DNA from: VRUE01 sp963747765
GTDB lineage: Bacteria > Actinomycetota > Thermoleophilia > Solirubrobacterales > 70-9
Direction: 5' to 3'
Length of the DNA stretch: 64,000 nt
NCBI GenBank assembly: GCA_963747765.1
Contig: CAVVGH010000005.1
Span: forward strand, 434,001 to 498,000
Shown piece after piece: positions 40,997 to 49,103 of this stretch. Position 1 is the stretch's first letter, and every line of letters starts with the position of its first letter. The notes beneath the pieces were generated by a model. It was not told the origin of the DNA. It worked only from the letters and a program-made list of their open reading frames with translations, and ran no database searches. A program made the translations under genes and the position numbers.

Positions 40997-41036
40997 GCCC
41001 CTAGAATCGCCCTCCGGGACTCACCCCGGGCAACCC

Positions 41037-41110
41037 GCGCCTGTAGCTCAGTTGGATAGAGCGTCGGTCTACGAAACCGAAGGTCACAGGTTCGAATCCT
41101 GTCAGGCGCG
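41037..41110 (+). tRNA. argV: tRNA-Arg(ACG), attachment site of an island
   Basis: 74 nt: acceptor GCGCCTG/CAGGCGC with discriminator G, D-arm AGCTCAGTTGGATAGAGC, anticodon loop CTACGAA (anticodon ACG), T-loop GGTTCGAATCC. The 45 bases from 41069 to 41113, covering the anticodon loop and 3' half, recur at 43547. Confidence 0.95.
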
Positions 41111-41120
41111 CTCCGGCAAT

Positions 41121-41150
41121 CCCGCTTGGGGAGCGGGTTTGCGTGGTTTT
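41121..41150 (+). terminator. Terminator after tRNA-Arg
   Basis: CCCGCT, loop TGGGG, AGCGGG (41121-41137), followed by TTTGCGTGGTTTT. A six-pair GC stem with a T-rich tail, 10 bp past the tRNA. Confidence 0.6.
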
Positions 41151-41159
41151 CGACATTGT

Positions 41160-42661
41160 CTCGACTTTCGTGATCTCGGGCTGAGTTGCAGGAGATCGGA
41201 GGCAGGCGGCGACGGGGTGGCGCACCGATGCGGTGGCAAGGATGGGGCGACCGACGGCGAACCGAGGAGATGTTCTGAAGTCTCCAAGGAGGTCCGCCGC
41301 CGATGCCCGCTCTGCCATCTTCGCTTACCGCGATCCTGTCCCTGCTCCGCCCCGCCTTCACCGCGCCGACCTTCCAGATCTTCGAGGCGCTCGTGGCGGG
41401 GCTCGTCGGCCGCATCGGCGAGCACACGGTCACCGGGATGTGGCAGGCGGCCCGGCTGGCCGGGAAGCTGCGCCACTCCCGCGCGCACGACTTCTTCGCC
41501 CGCGCAGCTTGGTGCCCGGATCGCCTCGGCCTGCTGCTGCTCGACTTCCTCGTAGAACGCTTCTTGGACGCAGGCGCGCCGATCTCACTCGCCGTGGACG
41601 GCTCGGTCTTCCGCCGCTCGGGCCGCAAGGTGCACGGGACGAGCTGGCACCACGACCCCGGCGCCGCCCCCGGCGGCCGCGGCTTCAAGTTCGGCAACTG
41701 CTTCGTCGTCGTCGGCTTGGTGGTGAGGATCGCCGCGCTCGGCGAGCGCGCCTGGTGTTTGCCGGTGCTCTTCCGGCTCTGGCTGCCCACGCCAAAGCCC
41801 ACGGAGGCGAGGCCGAACCCGTCAAAGCGGCCCTCCCAGCAGGAGCTGGCGGCCGGGCTTGTGGCCAAGGTGGCAGAGCGCTATCCCGAGCGGCGGATCG
41901 ACGTCCTCGGCGACTCGGCCTTTGCCTGCAAGGCGCTGGCGCCTGTCTCGGATCGCGTCACGCTGACGTCGCGGCTGCGCTCCAACGCGGTGATCCACGC
42001 GCCCAAGCCACCGCCGACGGGCAAGCGCGGGCGACCGCGGGTGAAGGGCCGCCGGCTCGGCACCCCTGCCGAGATCGCCGCGCGGGCCAAGCCCAGCGAG
42101 TGGCGGCCCCTGCAGGTGCCCGGCCGAGGCGATGTCGAAGCGCTCGTCGTGGAGGGCCTTTGGTACTCGGTCTTCGGCCCGCGGGCGGTGCGGGTCGTGA
42201 TCGTCCGCGAGCCCTCCGACACCGAGGGCCACCGGATCGCGCTCATCACGACCGACGTCGAGGCGGGAGTGGCCGAGATCATCGCCCGCTACGCCGACCG
42301 CTGGTCGATCGAGGTCGCCTTCCAGGACGCCAAGCAGACGGTCGGGGTCGGCGAGGCGCGCAACCGGGTCCGCCCGGCGGTCGAGCGCACCGTGCCCTTC
42401 GGCTTGCTCTGCCAGAGCGTGGCGATCGCCTGGTACGCGCTCAACGCCGATCCCGCCGCCGACGTCGATCGCCGCCGGCGAGAGGCGCCCTGGTACTCCC
42501 AGAAGCGCGATCCCTCGATGCTCGACATCCTCGCCGCGCTGCGTCGCGAGCTGATCCGGGCGGAATTTCGCCAAGGAGCGGGGCGAGCGCCCTCATCGCG
42601 ACAAATAACCGCTCGCCCACCGTCACGCCTTCGGGCGGCGGCGTAGGTCACGAAAGTCGAG
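41160..42661 (+). mobile_element. IS4-superfamily insertion sequence, 1502 bp
   Basis: Perfect 14-bp terminal inverted repeats CTCGACTTTCGTGA (41160-41173) and TCACGAAAGTCGAG (42648-42661) enclose one transposase gene. I see no target-site duplication, so the exact ends may be a few bases further out, or the insertion has aged. It lies inside the tRNA-Arg island. Confidence 0.85.
41303..42646 (+). CDS. DDE transposase, IS4/IS701 type
   Basis: 447 residues. The catalytic triad is visible: Asp in LAVDGSVFRRSG near 97, Asp in DVLGDSAFACKAL near 213, and Glu in the C-terminal signature YADRWSIEVAFQDAKQ, which fits Y-2-R-3-E-6-K of the IS4 superfamily. It cuts and rejoins DNA at the element ends. 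The ORF is intact and its coding ends two bases before the right inverted repeat. Longer overlapping frames were rejected. Confidence 0.9.
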   Translation: MPALPSSLTAILSLLRPAFTAPTFQIFEALVAGLVGRIGEHTVTGMWQAARLAGKLRHSRAHDFFARAAWCPDRLGLLLLDFLVERFLDAGAPISLAVDGSVFRRSGRKVHGTSWHHDPGAAPGGRGFKFGNCFVVVGLVVRIAALGERAWCLPVLFRLWLPTPKPTEARPNPSKRPSQQELAAGLVAKVAERYPERRIDVLGDSAFACKALAPVSDRVTLTSRLRSNAVIHAPKPPPTGKRGRPRVKGRRLGTPAEIAARAKPSEWRPLQVPGRGDVEALVVEGLWYSVFGPRAVRVVIVREPSDTEGHRIALITTDVEAGVAEIIARYADRWSIEVAFQDAKQTVGVGEARNRVRPAVERTVPFGLLCQSVAIAWYALNADPAADVDRRRREAPWYSQKRDPSMLDILAALRRELIRAEFRQGAGRAPSSRQITARPPSRLRAAA

Positions 42662-42783
42662 CGTAACGCGAGACGCGTTCTATGCCAAGGGCGTCCGCGT
42701 GGATCGGTTCATTAACGAATACCGCATTGTCTTGCGGAAACTTGCCTCCCGTTGCGGCGTGATGCTCGGGAGCCTTTGCTGGG

Positions 42784-43206
42784 CTAACGGATCAGCTTGA
42801 CGGCGACCCCGACTTCCGGCAGGTCAGCCCAGTCCTTGTCCGCTGTGACGGCTGGCACCTCGAAGCGGGCAGCCAGCGCGAGGCACGCCCGATCGCCGAA
42901 GGACAGCCCTTGGCTTTTCGAACGTGGTCGGAGGTCTGCGGCCTCGATCCCGTCTTCTTCGGTGAAGGACTCGATTTGAAGCCCGCCGTCGGCGCGGTCG
43001 ACGGCTTGCCTGATCGTGGCCATTGTTGACCGAACATGCTCTCCTCGCTCGGCGAGCTTGGCCAGCACCTCGGAGAGATTGACGGTGCTGATGGCGGCGC
43101 CAGCTTCGATCGCTTCGACCACCACAGACGCGCCCGGCTAGCCTTGCAGCAGGGCCAGCATGGCTGAGGCGTCGAGAATCGACGCCGGGGTCTCAGCCGT
43201 TGGCAC
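42784..43206 (-). pseudogene. vapC: VapC-like PIN toxin with a nonsense codon
   Basis: Reading from GTG 43206 gives a PIN-domain RNase: ASILDASAMLALLQG, then a TAG at 43140-43138, then PGASVVVEAIEAGAAISTVNLSEV and GLSFGDRACLALAARF, ending with VTADKDWADL. All four acidic positions of the active site are present apart from the break, which sits where homologs have a Glu codon (GAG to TAG). The start overlaps the antitoxin gene as usual. Re-initiation at GTG 43125 would give a 113-residue fragment lacking the first catalytic Asp, probably inactive as an RNase. Confidence 0.8.
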
Positions 43207-43381
43207 GTCGCCGCTCGGCCTCTGCCCGCTCTTCTGCGCGGACCTCGGCTCGACGGTCGGCGATCAGCTCATCTGCCAGGCTCACCCCAGGAGCGACGTG
43301 CGCGAACATGCCGCGCATCTGCTCCGCCGCCTCGCGGCGGCGCTTGATGACGACTTCGTCTACCTTGGTGGCGTGGGCCAT
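43193..43381 (-). CDS. vapB: VapB-like antitoxin
   Basis: 62 residues: ATKVDEVVIKRRREAAEQMRGMF and a highly charged C-terminal half (ADRRAEVRAEERAEAERRRANG). Size, charge and overlap with the PIN gene start are those of type II antitoxins; the DNA-binding part is not obvious. With a broken partner it may persist as a neutral remnant or as protection against related toxins (inference). Confidence 0.65.
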   Translation of the reverse strand: MAHATKVDEVVIKRRREAAEQMRGMFAHVAPGVSLADELIADRRAEVRAEERAEAERRRANG

Positions 43382-43546
43382 GTCCTCATGGTATCGGCCA
43401 GGGGTGAAGCGACCTCAATCCTGATCCCTGGGGCAACAAATGGGGCAACATGCCCCACAGATTCCAGCCGATCCCAGCGGGACTCGATCCGCCGAAAACC
43501 GCTTGCAATCAGGCTCCACGTAGTCCAGCGGGTCTGCGGGCTCTGG

Positions 43547-43591
43547 CTACGAAACCGAAGGTCACAGGTTCGAATCCTGTCAGGCGCGCTC
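43547..43591 (+). repeat. attR: 45-bp copy of the tRNA-Arg 3' half
   Basis: Identical to 41069-41113, from CTACGAAACCGAAGG through the T-arm to the base after the discriminator. It lacks the 5' half of the tRNA and is not a functional gene. Confidence 0.92.
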
Positions 43592-43706
43592 TTCGCACTG
43601 CCGATGGCGAGGCTGGAGTCACCGGCTCGCATCGGCGACTCAGTACCCAGTTTTTACTCGATCTTGACTTGCGCCTTAGCCCCAGGGCCGATGATCTTCG
43701 CTCATG

Positions 43707-43873
43707 AGAACGTGTCTCCAAACCCCCCACGCACGCCTGGCGGCGGCGGACGCTTCGCGGTGCAGCGTCCTCGGAGGCCGGCAATGCACCCGGCATTGGC
43801 CGGCCTCCTGCGTCCTCGCCCCGCTCGGTCCGGCGCTCGCCAGTCGCACACGCGGGGTTTGGAGACACGTTCT
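43707..43873. mobile_element. 167-bp MITE with perfect 20-bp terminal inverted repeats
   Basis: AGAACGTGTCTCCAAACCCC at 43707-43726 and its exact complement at 43854-43873. The interior is non-coding and contains a further inverted pair (GGAGGCCGGCAATGC facing GCATTGGCCGGCCTCC, 43773-43808). No target duplication is clear. The right end is 19 bp from the next start codon. Confidence 0.85.
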
Positions 43874-43891
43874 AAGCGAAGGAGGTGCTCC

Positions 43892-44107
43892 ATGCCGCAG
43901 ATACTTGTACTGACCGACCTTGCCGAGGACGTTGAGAGCACGGTCGTATACCGGGAGCGGATCAGCTCGACCGATCTCGACTCGGACCACTTCTCCGGTC
44001 AGCTCGTCGAGCGGGTTGGGTGGGCTGTGCAGGACGCCGATCGCTTTGAGCGAGAGGCGATCGGGCTGCCCTCGGTCGCCGAGAAGGGCCTACGCACTCC
44101 GCACTGA
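43892..44107 (+). CDS. Small protein, 71 residues, function unknown
   Basis: MPQILVLTDLAEDVESTVVYRERISSTDL-like start, then FSGQLVERVGWAVQDADRFE. It is acidic, soluble and of no family I recognise. Its ribosome binding site GAAGGAGGTGCTCC is one of the best in the window, which supports translation. The MITE at 43707 ends just before that site, so its right end may carry or replace the promoter. Confidence 0.6.
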   Translation: MPQILVLTDLAEDVESTVVYRERISSTDLDSDHFSGQLVERVGWAVQDADRFEREAIGLPSVAEKGLRTPH

Positions 44108-44147
44108 CGTCCGGCAGAGTCACGAGCCGGCGCCCGTCAGGAGTGCT

Positions 44148-44220
44148 GCGGGCGATCCCGCGGGTCTGGCGGCGTTGCGGGCGATCGCGCGGGTCTGCCG
44201 GCGTTGCGGGCGATCGCGCC
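44148..44220. repeat. 29-bp tandem repeat upstream of the BBE oxidoreductase
   Basis: GCGGGCGATCCCGCGGGTCT plus nine bases at 44148, 44177 and partly 44206. Ends 70 bp before the next start codon. Confidence 0.8.
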
Positions 44221-44290
44221 ACGCTTCCGGTGCAATCGTGGCGATCGGTGGGGTGACAGGGAGTTCTCGTCCTGATAAACGTGGGGCTGG

Positions 44291-45697
44291 ATGGAAGAGC
44301 GAGACGAGGGCAAGCTCGACCGCGCGGCGCTGCGTGAGCTGGCGGGCTCGTTTGAGGGCGAGCTGATCCAGCCGGACGACGCCGCCTACGACGAGCAGCG
44401 CCGGGTCTGGAATGCATCGATCGACCGCCGCCCGGCGCTGATCGCACGCTGTGCCGGCACCGCGGACGTCGCCGCCGCGGTGCGCTTCGCCCGCCAGAGC
44501 GGACTGCCGCTCGCGGTACGCAGCGGCGGCCACAGCTTTCCCGGCCATTCCGTCTGCGATGGCGGTGTCGTCGCCGACCTGCGCCGCATGAACGCGATCG
44601 AGCTCGACCTGGAGGGTGGGACCGTGAGCGCCGGCGCCGGCGTCCTGCTCGGCGAGCTGGATCAGGCCACCCAGGCGCACGGGCTGGTGGTGCCGGCCGG
44701 GATCGTTACCCACACCGGGCTCGCCGGCCTAACCCTCGGCGGTGGGATCGGCTGGACGATGCGCAAGTACGGGCTGACGATCGACCAGCTGCTCTCGGTT
44801 GAGCTGATGACCGCCGGGGGCGAGCTGGTCCGCGCCTCGGAGTCCGAGAACGCCGACCTCTTCTGGGGGGTGCGGGGCGGTGGCGGAAACTTCGGCGTCG
44901 TCACCCGGTTCGAGTTCTGCCTCAACCCGCTTGACCCGACCGTCCTCGCCGGCCCGATCTTCTGGCCGATGGCCGACTCCCCGCAGGTGCTTCGGTTCTA
45001 CCGCGATTGGATCGCGGAGGCGCCCGACGAGCTGATGACGATCGTCGTGCACCGCATGGCTCCCGCCCTCGACTTCATTCCGCCCGAGCTGCAGGGGCAG
45101 CCCGTCGTCGCGGTCATCTGCTGCTGGATCGGTGACCTCGACGAGGGCGAGCGCGTGATGGCGCCGCTGCGCTCATGCGGTCGCCCGGCGCTCGATCTCT
45201 GCGAGCCCAAGCCCTTCCTCGCGCACCAGGAGATGTTCGACCCCTCCTTCCCGCCCGGCCGCTGGTACTACATGCGCTCCTGCGACGTCGCGGAGCTGAG
45301 CGACGAGGTGATCGAGATCACCGCCGAGCACTCGCGGCAGATCCGCTCTCCTCTCACCGCCTTCCCGATCTGGCAGATGGGGGGCGCGGTGGCGCGGGTG
45401 GAGGAGTCCGAGACGGCCTTCAACGGCCGGCAGGTCGGGCACACCTTCAATATCACCGGCATGACCGCCACCGCCGCGGGGTTCGACGAGGAGCGCGAGT
45501 GGGTGCGCGGGCTGTGGTCGGCGCTCGAGCCCCACCAGGCGAGCAGCGTCTACGTCAACTTCCTGATGGAGGAGGGCGAGGAGCGGGTGCGTGACGCCTA
45601 CGGCGCCGCCAAGTACGACCGGCTGAAGGCGCTGAAGCGCAAGTACGACCCCGACAATCTCTTCCGGCTCAACCAGAACATCCCGCCCGACCGATGA
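44291..45697 (+). CDS. FAD-linked oxidoreductase, BBE type
   Basis: 468 residues. The PCMH-type FAD domain is at 45-215, with RSGGHSFPGHSVCDGG carrying the His that is flavinylated in this family, and LTLGGGIGWTMRKYGLTID. The second Cys attachment of bicovalent members is not seen. The last 50 residues are the berberine-bridge (BBE) motif YDPDNLFRLNQNI. Enzymes of this type oxidise sugars, alcohols or alkaloid-like compounds with O2; substrate unknown. ATG 44291 is the likely start. Confidence 0.9.
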   Translation: MEERDEGKLDRAALRELAGSFEGELIQPDDAAYDEQRRVWNASIDRRPALIARCAGTADVAAAVRFARQSGLPLAVRSGGHSFPGHSVCDGGVVADLRRMNAIELDLEGGTVSAGAGVLLGELDQATQAHGLVVPAGIVTHTGLAGLTLGGGIGWTMRKYGLTIDQLLSVELMTAGGELVRASESENADLFWGVRGGGGNFGVVTRFEFCLNPLDPTVLAGPIFWPMADSPQVLRFYRDWIAEAPDELMTIVVHRMAPALDFIPPELQGQPVVAVICCWIGDLDEGERVMAPLRSCGRPALDLCEPKPFLAHQEMFDPSFPPGRWYYMRSCDVAELSDEVIEITAEHSRQIRSPLTAFPIWQMGGAVARVEESETAFNGRQVGHTFNITGMTATAAGFDEEREWVRGLWSALEPHQASSVYVNFLMEEGEERVRDAYGAAKYDRLKALKRKYDPDNLFRLNQNIPPDR

Positions 45698-45749
45698 GGC
45701 GCCCGGCTGCACGGGCGGCTTCGACCGGGTCGACGCCTTCCAAAGCGCC

Positions 45750-45755
45750 TATGAT
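45750..45755 (+). promoter_or_regulatory. TATGAT -10 box of the single-pass protein gene
   Basis: TATGAT lies seven bases before ATG 45763, as in the paralogous gene at 50994 (TATAGT, seven bases). This predicts a leaderless mRNA. Confidence 0.5.
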
Positions 45756-45762
45756 TGTCGCG

Positions 45763-46398
45763 ATGGAGGCTGGAGAGCCGGGGAACGTGGGCGGTCAGCC
45801 CTCGCCCGCGCCGGGTGCGGGCGGACCGGGGGCTGCTGCTGGCGCTGCGCGCCGGCGCAGGACGCTGCGCTGGGGAATCGTCGGACTTGCCGTGATCGTT
45901 GCCGTGGTCGCCTGGTTGGTGACGCGAAACGGTGGCGACGGAGAGTCCGAACCGGCCGAACCGGCGTCGGCGGGCTTCGGAGCGCGAATCGTCGATGAAG
46001 CAGAACTCGCCAAGATCGCCGCGGCGGCCGGGCACCCCGTCTACTGGGCCGGCCTGATCGACGGCAAGGAGCTGGAGGCCAGCGAAACCAAGGACGGCAA
46101 CGTGCAGGTCAGGTACCTGGACGAAGGGGCCAAGCTGGGCACCGAAAAGAAGCAGACGCTGACGATCGGCAGCTACCCGGTCGCCGATCCGGCCAAAGCT
46201 CTGGACGGCTACGCCAACCGCAAGGGCGCGATAGTCGAGAGGGCGCCCGACGGCCGCAAGCTCGTGTCAAGCACCGAACTTCCCACCAGCGTCTACTTCG
46301 CGAGTCCCGACAACAGCGTCCAGGTGGAGATCTACGTCCCCTCGTACAAGCGCGCGATGAGCCTTGCCCGCTCGGGCAAGGTGCAGCCGGTGGGCTGA
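45763..46398 (+). CDS. Single-pass exported protein, paralog of the gene at 50994
   Basis: 211 residues. A Pro/Gly-rich cytosolic N-terminus, basic patch RRRR, one membrane helix (WGIVGLAVIVAVVAWLVT), then an extracellular domain of about 150 residues. That domain shares YWAG, VQVRYL, TIGSYP, TSVYFAS, DNSVQVE and the terminal KVQPVG with the paralog at 50994, at the same positions. No known family was recognised. It is followed at once by the polytopic protein at 46424 and may work with it (inference). GTG 45694 was rejected as a start. Confidence 0.75.
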   Translation: MEAGEPGNVGGQPSPAPGAGGPGAAAGAARRRRTLRWGIVGLAVIVAVVAWLVTRNGGDGESEPAEPASAGFGARIVDEAELAKIAAAAGHPVYWAGLIDGKELEASETKDGNVQVRYLDEGAKLGTEKKQTLTIGSYPVADPAKALDGYANRKGAIVERAPDGRKLVSSTELPTSVYFASPDNSVQVEIYVPSYKRAMSLARSGKVQPVG

Positions 46399-46423
46399 GC
46401 CAGCCGTTCGGGGCGCGGGCCCT

Positions 46424-48787
46424 ATGAGCTTCTTCGTCGCCTGGTTCGTCTTCCCGCTTGTCCTACTGGTGCTCTGCACCGGGCTCGGCCTGCTGGTCGA
46501 CCTGCTCTGCGGCCGCCGCCTGCCCGGGGCGCTGGTCGTGCCGGCCGGCTTCGCGGCGATCGTCGTGGTCGGCGAGTTCACGACGGCCAGCGACGCAACG
46601 GCGGAGCTGACCGTCCCGGTCGTCCTGCTGCTCGCCGTGCTCGGGGCCGGCCTCTCGCTGCCCTGGCGGTTCGGTCGTCCCGACCTGCTGCTCGCCGCCG
46701 TCGCGGTTGGCGTCTTCCTGGTGTTCGGCGCCCCGGTGCTGCTCTCCGGTGAGCCCACCTTCGCCGGCTACATCAAGCTCGACGACACCGCCACCTGGCT
46801 GGCGATCACCGATCGGATCATGGAACACGGCCGCGACCTCGCCGGGCTCGAACCGTCCACCTACCGCGCGACGCTCAACGCGAACCTGCCCGGCGGCTAC
46901 CCGATCGGCGCCTTCATCCCGTTCGGCACCGCGCAGAAGCTCGTCGGTGGGGACCTCGCCTGGGTCTTCCAGCCCTACCTCTCCTTCCTGGCGGCGATGC
47001 TGTCGCTGTCGCTTTGGCAGATCCTCGGCAGCGTGGTTCGCCGCCGGCGGCTGCGCGGCGGAGCGGCCTTCATCGCCGCCCAGCCGGCACTGCTCTTTGG
47101 CTATGCGATGTGGGGCGGGGTGAAGGAGATGGTCGCCGCCGCGCTGGTGGCCCTGGTTGCCGCGGTGGCGCCGGGGGCACTGCGCGGGGCCGCGGGCGCC
47201 GTATCCGACTTTGACCAGGCTGGAACGCGGTCAAAGTCGGATCGGGTGCCGGTGAGCGTCCATCTGGGCGCGGTCCTGCCGCTCGCAGTGGCCGTCGCGG
47301 CGCTGGTTGACGTGCTCAGCCCCGCCGGGCTCGTCTGGGTGGGGCCGCTCCTGCTTGCCCTCGCGGTGCTGGCCTGGCGGCGCTTCGCGCCACGGCCGGC
47401 GCTCAGCCGTGCGGCGACCTTCGCCGTGCTCCTGGCGCTCCTGGTGGTGCCGGCTCTTGCCGCCGGCATCATTCCGCCGACCACGAAACCGTTGGTCGGC
47501 TCGAACGGCGAAGGCAACCTTCACGGCCCGCTCAGCATCTTCCAGGTGCTTGGCGTATGGCCCTCGGGCGACTTCCGGGACCCGCCGGACGGAAGCATCG
47601 TCACGGCGGTTCTCGTCGCCTTGGCGCTCGGCGCCGCACTGATCGGGCTCTGGACGGCCTGGCGCCGCCGGGCCGATCGGCCGCTGCTCTACGCGAGCGC
47701 CCTCATCGCCTGCGGGGCGATCTTCATCCTCGGCTCTCCCTGGGCGGCTGGGAAAGCGCTGGCCACCGCCGCCCCGATCGCCCTCTCGCTGGCGGCGCTC
47801 GGTGCCCTGGCGGCGCTGCGACTCGACCGCCTGGCCGGTGGGCTGCTGGTGGTCGCGGTCGCCGGCGGAGTGCTGTGGTCGAACGTGCTCGCCTATGGTG
47901 GCGTCAGCCTCGCCCCCTACGACAAGCTCGCCGAACTGCAGCGGATCGGCCACGACTTCGCCGGCCAGGGCCCGGCGCTGATGACCGAATACAACCCTTA
48001 TGGGGCGCGCCACTTCCTGCGCAACGTCGATGGCGAAGCGGCATCGGAGCTGCGCGAGCGCACCGTGCCGCTGCGCGCCGGCGGCAGCGCCGAAAAGGGG
48101 GAACCGGTCGACACCGACGAGCTCGCGCTCACCGGGCTGCTCGAATTCCGGACCCTCGTGCTGCGCCGCTCGCCGGTGCGAAGCCGGCCTCCCTCCATGT
48201 ACCGGCTCGTTTACGCCGGCCGCTTCTACGAGGTTTGGCAGCGGCCGCTGGAACCGAGCGGCGCGATTCCCGAACACCAGCCCTACGGTGAGCGGTTCGA
48301 ACCCACGGCGATCCCCAAGTGCAGCGAAATCGGGGGCATCGGCCTGCTTGCGCTCCAGAACCACATGGTCAACGTGCGACTGCTCGCGGCTCGTCACGCC
48401 CCCGTCTACGACGCCACCGACGGCAGCTTCGAAGTGCCGCGGGCGGGCCGGTACGTCGGTTGGCTGAAGGGCTCGGTGCGAGGCCTCGACGAGCTGTTCG
48501 TCGACGGGCACAGGGTTGGCGAGGCCCGCCATCAGATCGAAAACGAAGGCGGCTACATCGAAATGGGGAAAACGCACCTGAGCGCCGGCCGCCACGAAGC
48601 CGAATTGCGCTTCGGCGGAGCCGACTTGCACCCCGGCAGCGGCGGCTTCCCACGTCCCCAGGTCGGTCCTCTCCTCTTTGCCCCGGCCGGCGACGAGGCT
48701 GGAGAACTGATCTCGGTGCCGATCGAAGAATCGCGGCGCCTCTGCGGCAAGCCCTGGGACTGGATCGAGGCGGTCGGCTCGGGCTAG
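46424..48787 (+). CDS. Large GT-C-like membrane protein with C-terminal extracellular domain
   Basis: 787 residues. About 12 membrane helices span residues 1-530; the first loop after helix 4 has KLDDTATWLAITDRIMEHG, whose DD resembles the acidic motif of GT-C enzymes. Residues 560-787 are soluble, with beta-sandwich features (FEVPRAGRYVGWLKGSVRG, RHEAELRFGG), perhaps a carbohydrate-binding domain. It is likely a polyprenyl-linked sugar transferase or a sugar-modifying protein; this is inference. The perfect hairpin at 47203-47242 lies in its coding region. A composite repeat follows. Confidence 0.65.
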   Translation: MSFFVAWFVFPLVLLVLCTGLGLLVDLLCGRRLPGALVVPAGFAAIVVVGEFTTASDATAELTVPVVLLLAVLGAGLSLPWRFGRPDLLLAAVAVGVFLVFGAPVLLSGEPTFAGYIKLDDTATWLAITDRIMEHGRDLAGLEPSTYRATLNANLPGGYPIGAFIPFGTAQKLVGGDLAWVFQPYLSFLAAMLSLSLWQILGSVVRRRRLRGGAAFIAAQPALLFGYAMWGGVKEMVAAALVALVAAVAPGALRGAAGAVSDFDQAGTRSKSDRVPVSVHLGAVLPLAVAVAALVDVLSPAGLVWVGPLLLALAVLAWRRFAPRPALSRAATFAVLLALLVVPALAAGIIPPTTKPLVGSNGEGNLHGPLSIFQVLGVWPSGDFRDPPDGSIVTAVLVALALGAALIGLWTAWRRRADRPLLYASALIACGAIFILGSPWAAGKALATAAPIALSLAALGALAALRLDRLAGGLLVVAVAGGVLWSNVLAYGGVSLAPYDKLAELQRIGHDFAGQGPALMTEYNPYGARHFLRNVDGEAASELRERTVPLRAGGSAEKGEPVDTDELALTGLLEFRTLVLRRSPVRSRPPSMYRLVYAGRFYEVWQRPLEPSGAIPEHQPYGERFEPTAIPKCSEIGGIGLLALQNHMVNVRLLAARHAPVYDATDGSFEVPRAGRYVGWLKGSVRGLDELFVDGHRVGEARHQIENEGGYIEMGKTHLSAGRHEAELRFGGADLHPGSGGFPRPQVGPLLFAPAGDEAGELISVPIEESRRLCGKPWDWIEAVGSG
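47203..47242. repeat. Perfect 14-bp inverted repeat inside a coding region
   Basis: ATCCGACTTTGACC, 12-nt loop, GGTCAAAGTCGGAT. It codes SDFDQAGTRSKSD in a loop of the membrane protein and reads like an inserted sequence rather than conserved protein. Confidence 0.75.
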
Positions 48788-48795
48788 TGCCCCCC

Positions 48796-49040
48796 AACCG
48801 CTCCGTTCGTCATTTGTACCGCCCAGCGACACAAAGAGCGAACGGAGTTCGTGTTCGCTTCGTTCAGCCAAACCCAGCCGCCGTACCGTCGCGTAACGGC
48901 TCCGCCGAAGCCCCTCATCCTCTGGAACGTTCCTCCTAAGGACCCCGACCGCCTGGGCCCTACACAGCCCCCCCGTTTGCCCTCCTCACCTGCGAGTAGG
49001 AGGGCAAACGGGGGAGCTGTTTGTCTCATCAATCAACGAG
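48796..49040 (-). repeat. Composite intergenic repeat, copy C (short, inverted)
   Basis: One H2 hairpin (48800-48847), the GCTCCGCCGAAGCCCCTCAT block, hairpin H1 (48970-49014) and the GATGTTCGTTTCGGGTCGCTGG block, in reverse orientation, with neither terminal repeat. In H1 both arms are changed at the same pair: CCCCCG facing CGGGGG instead of CCCCTG facing CAGGGG. It fills the 315-bp gap between convergent genes. Confidence 0.8.
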
Positions 49041-49103
49041 ATGTTCGTTTCGGGTCGCTGGGCCCCATGGCCGCGCCCTGCGTGAGAGAGCCGGCGGCGC
49101 GGC

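Larger units (their letters stand above)
41069..43591. mobile_element. Small tRNA-Arg island, about 2.5 kb, no integrase
   Basis: A 45-bp exact direct repeat bounds the region: 41069-41113 (3' half of tRNA-Arg) and 43547-43591. This is the layout left by tyrosine recombinases that integrate in tRNA genes. The contents are an IS4-type insertion sequence and a damaged VapBC pair. No integrase gene is visible, so the island is probably a reduced remnant. The repeated GGGGCAAC pattern near 43431-43447 resembles sequence often found by such integration sites (weak). Confidence 0.75.

Noticed and set aside
41160..42661. Target-site duplication of the IS
   Set aside because: The flanks (CATTGT before, CGTAAC after) do not match, so none is claimed.
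43125..43125. GTG 43125 as the true VapC start
   Set aside because: It would drop the first catalytic Asp and the helix that precedes it; upstream sequence in frame is clearly PIN-like up to the TAG.
43160..43891. Upstream extension of the 71-aa ORF through attR and the MITE
   Set aside because: It crosses a tRNA fragment and a MITE; the strong ribosome site before ATG 43892 marks the start.
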